NCBI GenBank assembly: GCA_002084425.1
Contig: NBLN01000005.1
Location: 1 to 64,000 of the forward strand
DNA: 64,000 bases
Reading direction: 5' to 3'
Source: Desulfobacteraceae bacterium 4572_130
GTDB taxonomy: Bacteria > Desulfobacterota > Desulfobacteria > Desulfobacterales > Desulfobacteraceae
The notes beneath the pieces were generated by a model. It ran no database searches. It was not told the DNA's origin and saw only the letters and a program-made list of their open reading frames with translations. The translations under genes were made by a program, and so were the position numbers. Below, piece after piece: positions 1 through 9,025 of this stretch; within the stretch, counting starts at the first letter, position 1, and each line of letters begins with the position of its first letter.

Positions 1-1064
1 CAAATAAAAAAACAATAAACAGTCTTGAACAAGCAATAAATACTCAGGCAAATAAAAAAACAATAAACAGTCTTGAACAAGCAATAAATACTCAGACAAA
101 TAGTAAAGACATTAAAACAAATTTGTTAAAAGAAATTTCTGAAAATATTGATAATAAATCAAAAGCATTTTCTCTACTTAAAAATCATCCTAAACAAACT
201 TTAAAAGTTCAACAGGACAATCAAACAACAGAGCAAAATATAGTGCTGGAAAATACAACCCCACAAAATATAAATAATAAAAATAGCTATTTATTTCAAA
301 AAATAAAAAACAACAAAGAAATTAATTTAAACTCTCTTTTTTCATCTAAAATAGAATCTGAAAACCATATCTCTTTGCCTGTTAATGCAGCAAAAAATGT
401 AATTAAAAAAAATTCTATGCAGAAAATTGAAAAAATAGAATCTTTTTTAGATCAAGTAAATACTAAAGTTGAAATTTTAAATCCTGATACAAAAGATATT
501 GAATCTGTGTTTACCAAGGCAGACAAAAAAATAAATATAAAAACACTTGATTATGCAGAAAATACTAATAGCAATTTAAAAGAAACTAATATTAATGATA
601 AAAATTTCAATGTGTTTACGGGAAAGTCTTCTGTTAAAACTTTACCGTCTTATGTCATAAAACAAGTTGGCAGAAATCTTATAAGAGCAGCAAACAATGG
701 CACTAAAGAATTAAGCTTACAACTTAAACCTCCTGAGCTTGGTCGCCTTATAATGAAAATTGATAATACCAACAATAATATAAAAGTCAGTATTATAACA
801 GAAAATCAAGCTGCAAAGGACATTCTTTTATCCCATTCCAGTGAATTAAGATCAGTTTTATCAAATAATGGAATTAACCTGGATCTTGATGTGGATATGG
901 GACAGAATTTTAGACAATCAATGGCTGATGCCCGCCAACAAGCAGGTTTTAATTCTAAAAATAAAGATAACAAAAAAACAAATTTAAATATAGAAAAAGA
1001 AATGCAAAAAATAAACAAAACAGAATCTATTAATAATGATGGAACTCTTCATCTTGTTGCCTAG
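1..1064 (+). CDS. fliK: Flagellar hook-length control protein FliK, C-terminal part (5' end outside window)
   Basis: The reading frame is open from the first complete codon at base 3, so the gene begins before the window; the TTG at 123 is only an internal codon. The start of the visible part is a tandem duplication of a 16-codon unit. A long Asn/Lys-rich, low-complexity middle follows. The last third holds the conserved Flg_hook domain: the motif LSLQLKPPELGRLIMKI (bases about 712-765), then a predicted alpha/beta stretch ending LRSVLSNNGINLDL. FliK is the secreted molecular ruler that sets hook length and switches the export gate from hook to filament substrates. flgD and flgE follow directly, the usual fliK-flgD-flgE order. 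The final residues run up to a dispersed repeat that starts right after the stop codon. The identification rests on the C-terminal domain plus the neighbours. Confidence 0.85.
   Translation, partial: NKKTINSLEQAINTQANKKTINSLEQAINTQTNSKDIKTNLLKEISENIDNKSKAFSLLKNHPKQTLKVQQDNQTTEQNIVLENTTPQNINNKNSYLFQKIKNNKEINLNSLFSSKIESENHISLPVNAAKNVIKKNSMQKIEKIESFLDQVNTKVEILNPDTKDIESVFTKADKKINIKTLDYAENTNSNLKETNINDKNFNVFTGKSSVKTLPSYVIKQVGRNLIRAANNGTKELSLQLKPPELGRLIMKIDNTNNNIKVSIITENQAAKDILLSHSSELRSVLSNNGINLDLDVDMGQNFRQSMADARQQAGFNSKNKDNKKTNLNIEKEMQKINKTESINNDGTLHLVA
3..98 (+). repeat. Tandem 48-bp duplication inside fliK
   Basis: Two adjacent 48-bp units (3-50 and 51-98) are identical except for one base in the last codon (gca versus aca). 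Each encodes 16 residues containing KKTINSLEQAINTQ. The two bases before base 3 (ca) fit the end of a further unit upstream, so the array may continue outside the window. Confidence 0.9.
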
Positions 1065-1158
1065 TAACTGCCATAAGGCAGATTTGGTTTCGTTTCCTGA
1101 TTTACTGGTTTGCTGGTTTGCTGGTTTGCTTCACAACAAAACATAAAAAAATATTAAG
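1065..1158 (+). repeat. Dispersed intergenic repeat, family B (copy 1)
   Basis: It starts directly after the fliK stop with CTGCCATAAGGCAG, a small hairpin. It then has a GGTTTGC-rich part, CACAACAAAACAT and ATATTAAGT..TATAAGTTCTTT. This copy has a local triplication of CTGGTTTG near 1104-1128. Other copies: 28979, 29770, 30464, 42534, 48441, 51496, 54567 and 62393. Confidence 0.8.
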
Positions 1159-1196
1159 TTAAGTATAAGTTCTTTAAAAGCTAAGGGAGAATCTAT

Positions 1197-2297
1197 ATGA
1201 CGGTTACACCAACACAAAATACTGGGCTTGAGGCTTTAAGTAATTCTTATCAGGTTAAAGATACAAAAGAAGAGGATGCTTATCTTGGTAGAGATGCATT
1301 TTTAACTATGCTGGTTGCCCAGCTTGAAAATCAAGATCCCCTTAATCCCATGGAAGGTTCGGATTTTTCAGCACAGTTAGCACAGTTTTCACAACTTGAA
1401 CAGCTCATTAATTTAAATGGCAGTATGGATTCCATGAAAACATCGTATGAAGAAAATTCCCAATCTGATGTTACATCATTAGTTGGCAAAGAAATAACAG
1501 CTAATGTGGATTCAATAGAAATTGTAAATGGAGCATTTATTGGAGGCGATTATAATATTTCAGAACTTTGTGAAGTTATGGTTACTATTTTTGACTCTCA
1601 GGGAAATGAAGTTCGTACTCTTTATGAAGGACAAAAAAGTATAGGATCCCATGGCATTAATTGGGATGGTAATGACAATAACGGCAATAAAGCCTTAGAT
1701 GGCTCATATAAATATAGTGTAATGACAAATAATGGTTCAGGTTATGCAGAGCTTCCAATAACTGTAACAGGTAAAGTAGAAAGCATTGTTTATAGTGGTG
1801 GAAAACCATATTTTCAGGTTAAGGGATTGCTTGTTAATCCAGAATCTCTTACTCAGGTTAAAAACACATTAAAAACTGAAGAATCCTCCAGTTCAATAGT
1901 TGATTATCTTGGGAAGGATATAACCACCAGCGCACCTCTTGCACTTGTTGAAAATGGAGCTGTGCTTGGAAATGAATTTGTATTTGAACTTAATGAACAA
2001 CAAACTGTAACAGTTAAAATATTTGATCCAGCAGGAAATAAAATTAAGGAAATAACTATTCCAGCACAAGATACAAAACAGGGAATTAATAAAATTAACT
2101 GGGATGGATCTGATAATTCAAATAATACAGTTTTAGATGGCATATATTCTTATTCAGTTACATCAAATTCAGAAAATGTAAAAACATCAATTTCAGATGA
2201 AGTATCAGGCATAAAATATTTAAATGGTAATCAATACCTTGTTCTAAAAAATAGCGGTGTTCTGTCTGATTTATCATCATTAACTAATGTCAATTAA
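1197..2297 (+). CDS. flgD: Flagellar hook capping protein FlgD with a duplicated Ig-like domain
   Basis: FlgD caps the growing hook and directs addition of FlgE subunits outside the cell. The N-terminus (about residues 28-75) has the conserved FlgD signature: LGRDAFLTMLVAQLENQDPL followed by an AQLAQFSQLEQL helix. Around residues 125-185 there is a FlgD Ig-like domain (VMVTIFDSQGNEV ... INWDGNDNNGNKALDGSYKY). A second, clearly related one lies near 265-325 (VTVKIFDPAGNKIKE ... INWDGSDNSNNTVLDGIYSY). Usual FlgD proteins are about 220-260 residues with one such domain; this one has 366. An AAGGGAGA ribosome site precedes the ATG. It sits between fliK and flgE in a hook operon. Confidence 0.93.
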   Translation: MTVTPTQNTGLEALSNSYQVKDTKEEDAYLGRDAFLTMLVAQLENQDPLNPMEGSDFSAQLAQFSQLEQLINLNGSMDSMKTSYEENSQSDVTSLVGKEITANVDSIEIVNGAFIGGDYNISELCEVMVTIFDSQGNEVRTLYEGQKSIGSHGINWDGNDNNGNKALDGSYKYSVMTNNGSGYAELPITVTGKVESIVYSGGKPYFQVKGLLVNPESLTQVKNTLKTEESSSSIVDYLGKDITTSAPLALVENGAVLGNEFVFELNEQQTVTVKIFDPAGNKIKEITIPAQDTKQGINKINWDGSDNSNNTVLDGIYSYSVTSNSENVKTSISDEVSGIKYLNGNQYLVLKNSGVLSDLSSLTNVN

Positions 2298-2352
2298 CAG
2301 TATTTAATATTAATTAAAAAAAATTTTATAGCATAAAATTTCTAAAAAACAT

Positions 2353-2359
2353 AAGGAGG
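2353..2359 (+). promoter_or_regulatory. Strong Shine-Dalgarno of flgE
   Basis: AAGGAGG lies 6 bases before the ATG at 2366 and fixes the flgE start. It is one of the strongest ribosome sites in the window, as expected for the abundant hook subunit. Confidence 0.75.
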
Positions 2360-2365
2360 CAAGGC

Positions 2366-5326
2366 ATGTCATTATCAAGTTCTTTATTTACCGGTACTAG
2401 TGGTCTGCTTAATATGAGCAGTGCCATGGAGGTAGTTGGAAATAATATTTCCAATGTAAACACTGTTGGATATAAAAAAGAACATATTTCCTTTGCTGAT
2501 ACTTTTAGTCAAAGTATTGGTACCCAGGGTGGTATTGCTCAAATCGGGACTGGTATGGCAGTAGGTGATGTTGCTCAAATTTTTAATCAGGGGTCTTTTG
2601 AATCTACTGGTAATATGACTGATCTTGCTATAGCAGGAAATGGTTTTTTTATGGTAAGCAAAGCAAATCAAGACATGAATTTTTACACCAGAGCAGGAAA
2701 TTTTCATTTTGATAATACTGGAAAGCTTGTTAATCCTGAAAACTATATTGCACAGGGATGGGAGCTTGACAGTGAAACAGGTAAAAGCATTGGTTCAATG
2801 GAAAATATTATTGTTGAAGCTATTGCATCGCCTCCAAAGAAAACCACAAGAGCTTCTATGTTAACAAATCTAGATGCAGATGCTTTAAGCAGAAGCCATG
2901 TACTTGCTAATCGCTGGAATAGAGATATAGATGGAACTATTAATAAAAGTGGAATGATTGACTCAAAGTTTTATGAATACCAAACTGCTGTAAAAGTCTA
3001 TGATACGCTTGGAACAAGTCATGATATTATGGCTTATTATGATAAAATGTCAGATTCAACATGGGAATATGTTCTAGCGTGTGATCCCTTAGAAGATCAA
3101 AGAAATCTTGTACAAAAAACTGATACTAAAGGACTTTTAGCAAAGGGAACAGTAACATTTAGTGAAGTTGATGGACAGCTTGTTGATTTTACAATGAGTA
3201 AATTTACAGGTCGCATTGGTAATATGCAATCTAAGGGAGTGAATAATTTAAATGATATTCATTATACCATAGAAAACCATGATAATATGACTAGAGATGG
3301 ATATGGTTTTCAACTTCAATTTGATGGTACAAACTGGAGCCTTCTAGATCTTCCTGCAAATATTGCTACTATAAATGAAAATGGTGATCTAGATGGAGAT
3401 GATAATCCTATTATTGATGGAAAAGATGTCTGGGCAAGTAAAAATCCTGTACTTGATATAAATACTGATGGACATATTAATAATCTGGATATTAAGGATT
3501 ATAATTCAAATTATTATAGTCAAGCTAGAATTTTATCTGTTGATGCACAATATATTGAAATAAATTTTGGCGTTGATGAAAATAGAAAAGATGAAGTTGA
3601 TTTAAAAATCAAGCTGGATAAGATACCTGCTCAAAATGATTTAATTGGTTTTGATATTAATGATGAAGGAGCTCTACATGTTCAAGGTCTGGAAAAACTA
3701 ATCTATTCAGGAGAAGCAAAGAATGAAAATACTGCTATCCAAATAAATAATACAGACTTAATGACAATAAATTCCAAAGATGTAAAACTTGTATGGTATC
3801 CAGTAGAAGAAGAATGGCACTGGGGAAATCCTGAAAGTGCCTTAGGTAATAAAACTCTTATATCACAAGACAAAATTTTTCTTAATGAAGCAGCAGCAGA
3901 TACAAAGATAGATACTGTTTTTAGTAACAATGTAAGTCATCTTAGTATGATTTCAAAAGATATTAAGTTGCAATATGATGGAACTTCTGAATGGAATTGG
4001 GCTATGCCTTTAAAAGAACAAGATTTTTCATCGGAGTTTATTATTCCAGGAAATGAAAATCCCACAGTTAATATCATTAATAATGATGGACATGAAGAAA
4101 TAACAGCAAAAGCTGGAACCTGTGAAATGAATTGGACTGAGGTTGGTGGTTGGGCAGTTGATGCTGCTGATAGTATTCCTGACACTACATGTGATATTGT
4201 TCCATTTGATGATGCTGACTTATCAACTAGTGGATTTGATCTGATTATGAAACAGGGTGCTGACCCTGATGCTAAAACAACTACAATTAGATATGAATTT
4301 GATCCATTTAGATTACCAGATTCAGATCAAACCATAAAATTGACCATTAATCCTGGCCCGCCTGTTGAATATCCTAATGCAAAAATATCTAGTTCAGCAG
4401 ACACTGCACAAAGCAAAATTAATTTTGATTTTAATTTTAATGAAATTACAAATCAGTTTAATAATGACGTTACTTTTGATTTTTTATCAGAAGATGGCAG
4501 TGGACCCTCTACCTCACAAACAGAACTTATGTTTACTATAAATCCTGATTCTCCTCCTATTAATTATAAAAATGCTATTTTATTTGGTGATGAAAAAGAA
4601 GTTTTTATAGATATTGATGGTTTAAAAATAGATTCAGAGCATAAGGAAAAACATATAGCCTTTGAATTTAAAGAGCCCCTTGCCAAGGGTTTAACATTAA
4701 ATAATCATACAGATAAAAGCGAAATTAATTTTGACATTCAAGGCTCTAACTCATGGCAACCCCTTGTAACAGATGATCTTGATAAAGATGAATATTTTAG
4801 ATTTACAACTGATTTTTTAGGAGGTGCTGAAGGTTCCACAGAAATGGAAATAGAGTTTGATATAGGTACAAAATTTGATGGTTTAAAGTTTATTAATGAT
4901 CCAATGACAACAACCCAGTATGCAAAATCATCATCATTAATTTCCAGGGCTTCTGATGGCTATGGTGTTGGTGATCTGCAAGATGTACATGTAACATCTG
5001 ATGGTGTTTTAAATGGTATTTATTCTAATGGACAATCTATTCCTCTTTATCGTTTGGGACTTGCAAAATTTGTAAATGATAATGGATTAAATAAAGAGGG
5101 GGGTAATCTTTTTAGGGAAACACTGGATAGTGGCCAGGCAATTGTTAATAAACCTGGAGAAAATGGGCTTGGTACTATTTCACCTAAAAAATTAGAAATG
5201 TCTAATGTAGATATTGCAGAAGAATTTGTAAGCATGATAACCACCCAAAGAGGATTTCAGGCAAATTCAAAAACAATTACTACAGTTGATGATATGATGG
5301 GTACAGTTATTCAAATGAAAAGATAG
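2366..5326 (+). CDS. flgE: Flagellar hook protein FlgE, very large form (986 aa)
   Basis: FlgE polymerises into the flagellar hook. The N-terminal rod/hook signature (SSLFTGTSGLLNMSSAMEVV and NNISNVNTVGYKK, residues about 4-40) and the C-terminal one (NVDIAEEFVSMITTQRGFQA, then the MMGTVIQMKR end) form the conserved D0/D1 coiled core. Between them lies an insertion of several hundred residues; the protein is roughly twice the usual 400-500. The insertion contains EF-hand/dockerin-like loops: an acidic stretch near 337-346 (NENGDLDGDD) and DINTDGHINNLD at residues 364-375, with D/N/D/G/I/D in the right places for Ca2+ binding. Its downstream part contains repeated beta-rich segments (INPGPP, INPDSPP and similar). 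The insertion should form outer domains of the hook surface. The identity is firm; calcium binding is an inference. Confidence 0.95.
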   Translation: MSLSSSLFTGTSGLLNMSSAMEVVGNNISNVNTVGYKKEHISFADTFSQSIGTQGGIAQIGTGMAVGDVAQIFNQGSFESTGNMTDLAIAGNGFFMVSKANQDMNFYTRAGNFHFDNTGKLVNPENYIAQGWELDSETGKSIGSMENIIVEAIASPPKKTTRASMLTNLDADALSRSHVLANRWNRDIDGTINKSGMIDSKFYEYQTAVKVYDTLGTSHDIMAYYDKMSDSTWEYVLACDPLEDQRNLVQKTDTKGLLAKGTVTFSEVDGQLVDFTMSKFTGRIGNMQSKGVNNLNDIHYTIENHDNMTRDGYGFQLQFDGTNWSLLDLPANIATINENGDLDGDDNPIIDGKDVWASKNPVLDINTDGHINNLDIKDYNSNYYSQARILSVDAQYIEINFGVDENRKDEVDLKIKLDKIPAQNDLIGFDINDEGALHVQGLEKLIYSGEAKNENTAIQINNTDLMTINSKDVKLVWYPVEEEWHWGNPESALGNKTLISQDKIFLNEAAADTKIDTVFSNNVSHLSMISKDIKLQYDGTSEWNWAMPLKEQDFSSEFIIPGNENPTVNIINNDGHEEITAKAGTCEMNWTEVGGWAVDAADSIPDTTCDIVPFDDADLSTSGFDLIMKQGADPDAKTTTIRYEFDPFRLPDSDQTIKLTINPGPPVEYPNAKISSSADTAQSKINFDFNFNEITNQFNNDVTFDFLSEDGSGPSTSQTELMFTINPDSPPINYKNAILFGDEKEVFIDIDGLKIDSEHKEKHIAFEFKEPLAKGLTLNNHTDKSEINFDIQGSNSWQPLVTDDLDKDEYFRFTTDFLGGAEGSTEMEIEFDIGTKFDGLKFINDPMTTTQYAKSSSLISRASDGYGVGDLQDVHVTSDGVLNGIYSNGQSIPLYRLGLAKFVNDNGLNKEGGNLFRETLDSGQAIVNKPGENGLGTISPKKLEMSNVDIAEEFVSMITTQRGFQANSKTITTVDDMMGTVIQMKR

Positions 5327-5340
5327 GGTATTTTAAATTT

Positions 5341-5423
5341 AAACCATAAACCACAAAAAGCATTAAATTACACAAAAATAGTTTTATATTTTTTCGTGTA
5401 TTTTAGTGCTTTTCGTGGTTATA
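5341..5423. repeat. Imperfect inverted repeat, family A (CACGAAA type), copy 1
   Basis: Left arm AACCATAAACCACAAAAAGC and right arm GTGCTTTTCGTGGTTATA flank an AT-rich loop. The same arms recur near 35541, 43836 and 46356, with a half copy at 8977. It lies between the convergent ends of flgE and queF, where it could also act as a weak bidirectional terminator. Confidence 0.6.
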
Positions 5424-5453
5424 GTGCTTTTTCTAGTTATAGTTTTTAATTTA

Positions 5454-6281
5454 TTATTGCCTTGGAAATCTCATATCACAAAGAACTACATCATAATTTG
5501 CCCTATAAGGATTAATATCTATACCACCTCTTCTTGTAAATCTTGCATATACAAGAAGCTTTTCAGGACTGCATTTTCTTAAAATATCCATAAATATCCT
5601 TTCTACGCAATTTTCATGAAAACCTGTATGCTCCCTAAAAGATATCAAATATTTAAGCAGACCCTTGTGATCAATTTTTTTTCCTGAATATTCAATTATT
5701 ATACTTGCCCAGTCAGGTTGACTTGTTACAGGACAATTGGTTCTAAGAAGATTTGAAAAAAGTTTTTCCCTTGTTTCATGTTTTTTACAAACAAATAAAA
5801 AATCTGGATTAATAATGTATTCTTTAATTTCTAAATCAATATTATCAATTAATATACCATTATAATTACATATTTGTTCCCTTAAAAAATTTTCAGGCAA
5901 TATCAAAGAAACAGAAACTTTTCCCTTTGATATTTTTGAAAGATCCCTTGCAATAATTTGTTTGACATCTTTATGGGATTTAAAACAAGTTTGGTTAAAT
6001 GAATTAAAATAAAGTTTAATTGATTTTGATTCAATAATATTTTCAGTATTAAAAGGGAAAATAAATCTTGCAATAGCAACTTGTGGTTTTCCTGAAAAAT
6101 CAAGCCATGATATTTCATAGCAGTTCCAAATATCATTTCCTGTAAACGGAATTTTATTTGTTATTCCAAGATTTTTTCTTGAATCTTTTCTTGAAATAGG
6201 AAAAAGATGCAAGGGATTATACTTAAATTCATAATTTATCTTTTTCCCAAGAGGCATGGGTTTATTATTTTGATCAATCAT
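5454..6281 (-). CDS. queF: NADPH-dependent 7-cyano-7-deazaguanine reductase QueF
   Basis: QueF reduces preQ0 to preQ1, the last free-base step before queuosine is inserted into tRNA. At 275 residues this is the long bimodular (E. coli type) form. The QueF motif ESKSIKLYFNSF is at residues 84-95. The nucleophile Cys183 sits in TNCPVTSQPDW with Asp190 seven residues later, and His222-Glu223 occur in TGFHENC. These spacings match Cys190, Asp197 and His229-Glu230 of the E. coli enzyme. It is the last gene of glnS-nadK-queF, 28 bp after nadK. No preQ1 riboswitch-like structure was seen upstream, and the short gap suggests read-through from nadK. Confidence 0.95.
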   Translation of the reverse strand: MIDQNNKPMPLGKKINYEFKYNPLHLFPISRKDSRKNLGITNKIPFTGNDIWNCYEISWLDFSGKPQVAIARFIFPFNTENIIESKSIKLYFNSFNQTCFKSHKDVKQIIARDLSKISKGKVSVSLILPENFLREQICNYNGILIDNIDLEIKEYIINPDFLFVCKKHETREKLFSNLLRTNCPVTSQPDWASIIIEYSGKKIDHKGLLKYLISFREHTGFHENCVERIFMDILRKCSPEKLLVYARFTRRGGIDINPYRANYDVVLCDMRFPRQ

Positions 6282-6309
6282 ATTTATCTATTTAAATGAA
6301 CTTAAAAAT

Positions 6310-7143
6310 TTAAAAGCCCTTTCCTCCGCTCCACATTAGTCTGGTTTTAAGTATTTTAAAATAATTCTGTTCTAGAAAAGATATCATTTTTACTGAGTGA
6401 AAGCTTTTTTTTATTATAATTTTATCCCTTGAATTAATATCTATACCTTCCTGACCATCAAAGGTCAGCATGATATTGCTTGGATCTTGTTCAAGTCTAA
6501 TTTCAATTTCTAAAGATTCAGGAATTATCAATGGTCTGTTTGTTAAAGTAAAGGGACATATGGGTGTAAGTACAATTCCTTGAACACAAGGATGAATTAT
6601 AGGTCCTCCTGCTGCTAGAGAATAAGCTGTAGACCCGGTTGGAGTTCCAACAATAAGTCCATCACCCTTAAAAGTTGTCAGATATTTGGAATCAATATAT
6701 ACAGCAATATACGCAAGTCTGGAAAGAGCACTTTTATTAATTACAACATCATTTAGCACATTAACGGAAGTTATATGCTTTTTTTCTCTAACCACAGTAA
6801 CATTAAGACACATTCTTTCTTCAATGGAAAATTTTCCTTTAAGAAGAAGGTCAACTGCCTTAAATAAATCATCTTCTATTGTTTCAGCAAGAAAACCAAC
6901 TTCTCCAAACTTAATTCCCATTAAAGGAATATCTTTGTTGCCAATCAAGCGTGCTGCACTTAAAAAAGTACCATCTCCCCCAAGAATTATTATACAGAAA
7001 AAATCATATAAAAAAAATTTTTCAAAATCATGTGCAAATATTACCTGAATATTTTTTCCTTCTAGAAAAGATTTTAATTCATCAGCTTTATTTTGAGCTC
7101 TTTTATTATTTTTTTTTACAACTATACCAATATATTTTTCCAT
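6310..7143 (-). CDS. nadK: NAD kinase
   Basis: It phosphorylates NAD to NADP in the cytosol. The GGDGT nucleotide-binding motif is at residues 55-59. The NDVVINK (N-E/D) motif is at 131-137, and the glycine-rich substrate motif GTPTGSTAYSLAAGGP is at 166-181. At 277 residues it has the usual bacterial length. It lies between glnS and queF on the minus strand; the product NADPH is also the QueF cofactor, though that link may be chance. A family C hairpin-repeat cluster separates it from the end of glnS. Confidence 0.96.
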   Translation of the reverse strand: MEKYIGIVVKKNNKRAQNKADELKSFLEGKNIQVIFAHDFEKFFLYDFFCIIILGGDGTFLSAARLIGNKDIPLMGIKFGEVGFLAETIEDDLFKAVDLLLKGKFSIEERMCLNVTVVREKKHITSVNVLNDVVINKSALSRLAYIAVYIDSKYLTTFKGDGLIVGTPTGSTAYSLAAGGPIIHPCVQGIVLTPICPFTLTNRPLIIPESLEIEIRLEQDPSNIMLTFDGQEGIDINSRDKIIIKKSFHSVKMISFLEQNYFKILKTRLMWSGGKGF

Positions 7144-7154
7144 GGATATATCCC

Positions 7155-7252
7155 ATTATGGATTGCCACGCTGGAGCATGGCAATCAGAATTTTTTAGAG
7201 CATGGCAATCAGAATTTTTTTGGAGCATGGTAATGAGAAAAATTTTACAACG
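7155..7252. repeat. Hairpin repeat cluster, family C, between glnS and nadK
   Basis: One full palindrome, ATTGCCACGCT followed by GGAGCATGGCAAT, comes first. Two half-sites (AGAGCATGGCAATCAG and GGAGCATGGTAATGAG) follow at about 25-bp spacing. It ends in ATTTTACAACGCCAT, the end of the family E repeat. It is related to the array at 9026-9442 and the cluster at 10138-10250. Confidence 0.75.
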
Positions 7253-7256
7253 CCAT

Positions 7257-8957
7257 TTATTTTTTAATTTTTGCCCATGTATCACGCAAAGGCACTGTTC
7301 TGTTAAATATAAGATTATCAGGTTTTGAGTCTTTTGAATCAACACAAAAATAACCAAGTCTTTCAAATTGAAATACTTTTTCTGGCACGGCATTTAAAAG
7401 ACTTTTTTCAAGTTTGGCATTTTTAATTATTTTAAGGGAATTAGGATTAATATTTTCTATAAAGTTATTTTTTAAATTTTCTGAATTTGAAGTTTCTGGA
7501 TTTTCCATTGAAAAAAGTCTGTCATAAACTCTAACTTCAGCATTAATACAATCATTTGCTGATACCCAGTGTAAAGTTCCTTTAACTTTTCTTTTATCTT
7601 TAGAAGTTCCACCTTTGGTTTTAGGATCATAAGTGCATATAAGCTTTTTTATTTCTCCTGTTTTTTCATCTTTAATGACTTTTTTACATGTAATATAATA
7701 AGCATATTTTAATCTGATTTCTTTTTTAGGAGCAAGCCTAAAAAATTTATTTGGAGGGTCTTCCATAAAATCATTTTTTTCAATAAATATTTCTTTTGAA
7801 AAAGTAATTTTTCTTGTTCCCATTTCTTTTTTTTGAGGATGATTAAAAGCATCAAGTTGTTGTATTTTATTTTTATCCCAATTTTCAATTACAATTTTAA
7901 GTGGATTTAAAACAGCCATTGCTCGTGGAGCTTTTTCATTTAAATCATCTTTTAATAAGGTTTCAAGGAGTTCCATATCAATACGGCTTTCTTTTTTGCT
8001 TACACCAATTGTTTCGCAAAAATTTCTAATGGCAAAAGAAGTATAACCCCGCCTTCTAAGTCCTGCAATTGTTGGAAGTCTTGGATCATCCCAAGAAGTA
8101 ACATAATTATTATTAACAAGCTTTTGCAATTTTCTTTTACTCATTACTGTAAAAGTTAAATTCATTCTTGCAAATTCAATTTGTTTTGGGTGGCATAAAG
8201 TTTTAAGAGTTTCTAAAAACCAGTCATATAAAGGTCTGTGATCTTCAAATTCCAGTGTGCATAAAGAATGTGTAATATTTTCTAAAGAATCTGAAATACA
8301 ATGGGTAAAATCATACATAGGATATATGCACCATTTATCTTTTGTTCTTGGGTGGCTCATTTTTTTAATTCTGTAAATAACAGGATCCCGCATATTAATA
8401 TTAGGTGATTTCATATCAATTTTTGCACGCAAAACATGAGCTCCATCAATAAAATCACCATTTTTCATTTTACTAAACAAATCAAGATTTTCCTTAATTG
8501 TACGCTCTCTATATGGGCTGTTTTTTCCAGATTCAGTAAGTGTTCCTCTGTATTTTCTAATATCTTCACTTGATAAGCTGCATACATAAGCTTTATTTTT
8601 TTTAATAAGGTCAACAGCAAAATCATATAATTTATCAAAATAATCTGAGGCATAAAAAATTTTATCTCCCCAGTTAAACCCAAGCCATTTAATATCTGAT
8701 ATAATGGAATCAATATATTTCTGGTCTTCTTTTGCAGGATTTGTATCATCAAACCTTAAATTACAATTACCATTAAATTGTTTTGCCATATTAAAATTAA
8801 GACAGATTGATTTTGCATGGCCAATGTGAAGATAGCCGTTAGGCTCTGGTGGAAAGCGAGTTGTAATTGTTGTATTTTTTTTTAAATCATTTTCAATAAT
8901 TGTTTTTATAAAATGTTTAGTTGCTTTTTCCATTATATCCTCATTGTTTATAGGCAT
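7257..8957 (-). CDS. glnS: Glutamine--tRNA ligase (GlnRS)
   Basis: It charges tRNA-Gln with glutamine. This is a class I synthetase: [12 protein letters not shown] at residues 36-47 (HIGH motif) and VMSKRK at 271-276 (KMSKS motif). [19 protein letters not shown] near 233-251 is characteristic of GlnRS rather than GluRS. The C-terminal beta-barrel anticodon domain ends in PLRDTWAK. At 566 residues it has the normal length. The ATG at 8957 gives [11 protein letters not shown]; a second Met at residue 9 (MEKATKHF) is an equally plausible start. It is the first gene of a minus-strand run with nadK and queF. Having GlnRS means the cell need not rely only on the indirect GatCAB route for Gln-tRNA. 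Confidence 0.96.
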   Translation of the reverse strand: MPINNEDIMEKATKHFIKTIIENDLKKNTTITTRFPPEPNGYLHIGHAKSICLNFNMAKQFNGNCNLRFDDTNPAKEDQKYIDSIISDIKWLGFNWGDKIFYASDYFDKLYDFAVDLIKKNKAYVCSLSSEDIRKYRGTLTESGKNSPYRERTIKENLDLFSKMKNGDFIDGAHVLRAKIDMKSPNINMRDPVIYRIKKMSHPRTKDKWCIYPMYDFTHCISDSLENITHSLCTLEFEDHRPLYDWFLETLKTLCHPKQIEFARMNLTFTVMSKRKLQKLVNNNYVTSWDDPRLPTIAGLRRRGYTSFAIRNFCETIGVSKKESRIDMELLETLLKDDLNEKAPRAMAVLNPLKIVIENWDKNKIQQLDAFNHPQKKEMGTRKITFSKEIFIEKNDFMEDPPNKFFRLAPKKEIRLKYAYYITCKKVIKDEKTGEIKKLICTYDPKTKGGTSKDKRKVKGTLHWVSANDCINAEVRVYDRLFSMENPETSNSENLKNNFIENINPNSLKIIKNAKLEKSLLNAVPEKVFQFERLGYFCVDSKDSKPDNLIFNRTVPLRDTWAKIKK

Positions 8958-8976
8958 TTATTTTTAAAAAAAACTT

Positions 8977-9010
8977 TAACCACGAAATTCATAAAAATCC
9001 ACGAAAAAAT
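8977..9010. repeat. Half copy of family A repeat
   Basis: TAACCACGAAATTCATAAAAATCCACGAAAAA resembles one arm of the family A inverted repeat. The opposite arm is missing, and the family C tandem array begins 16 bases later. Confidence 0.4.
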
Positions 9011-9025
9011 AAAATTATTAAAATT

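Noticed and set aside
1104-1130. Sigma-54 promoter (TGG...TGC) before flgD
   Set aside because: The CTGGTTTG triplication gives GG and GC at the wrong spacing (11 instead of 10) and lies within a dispersed repeat with a local microsatellite.
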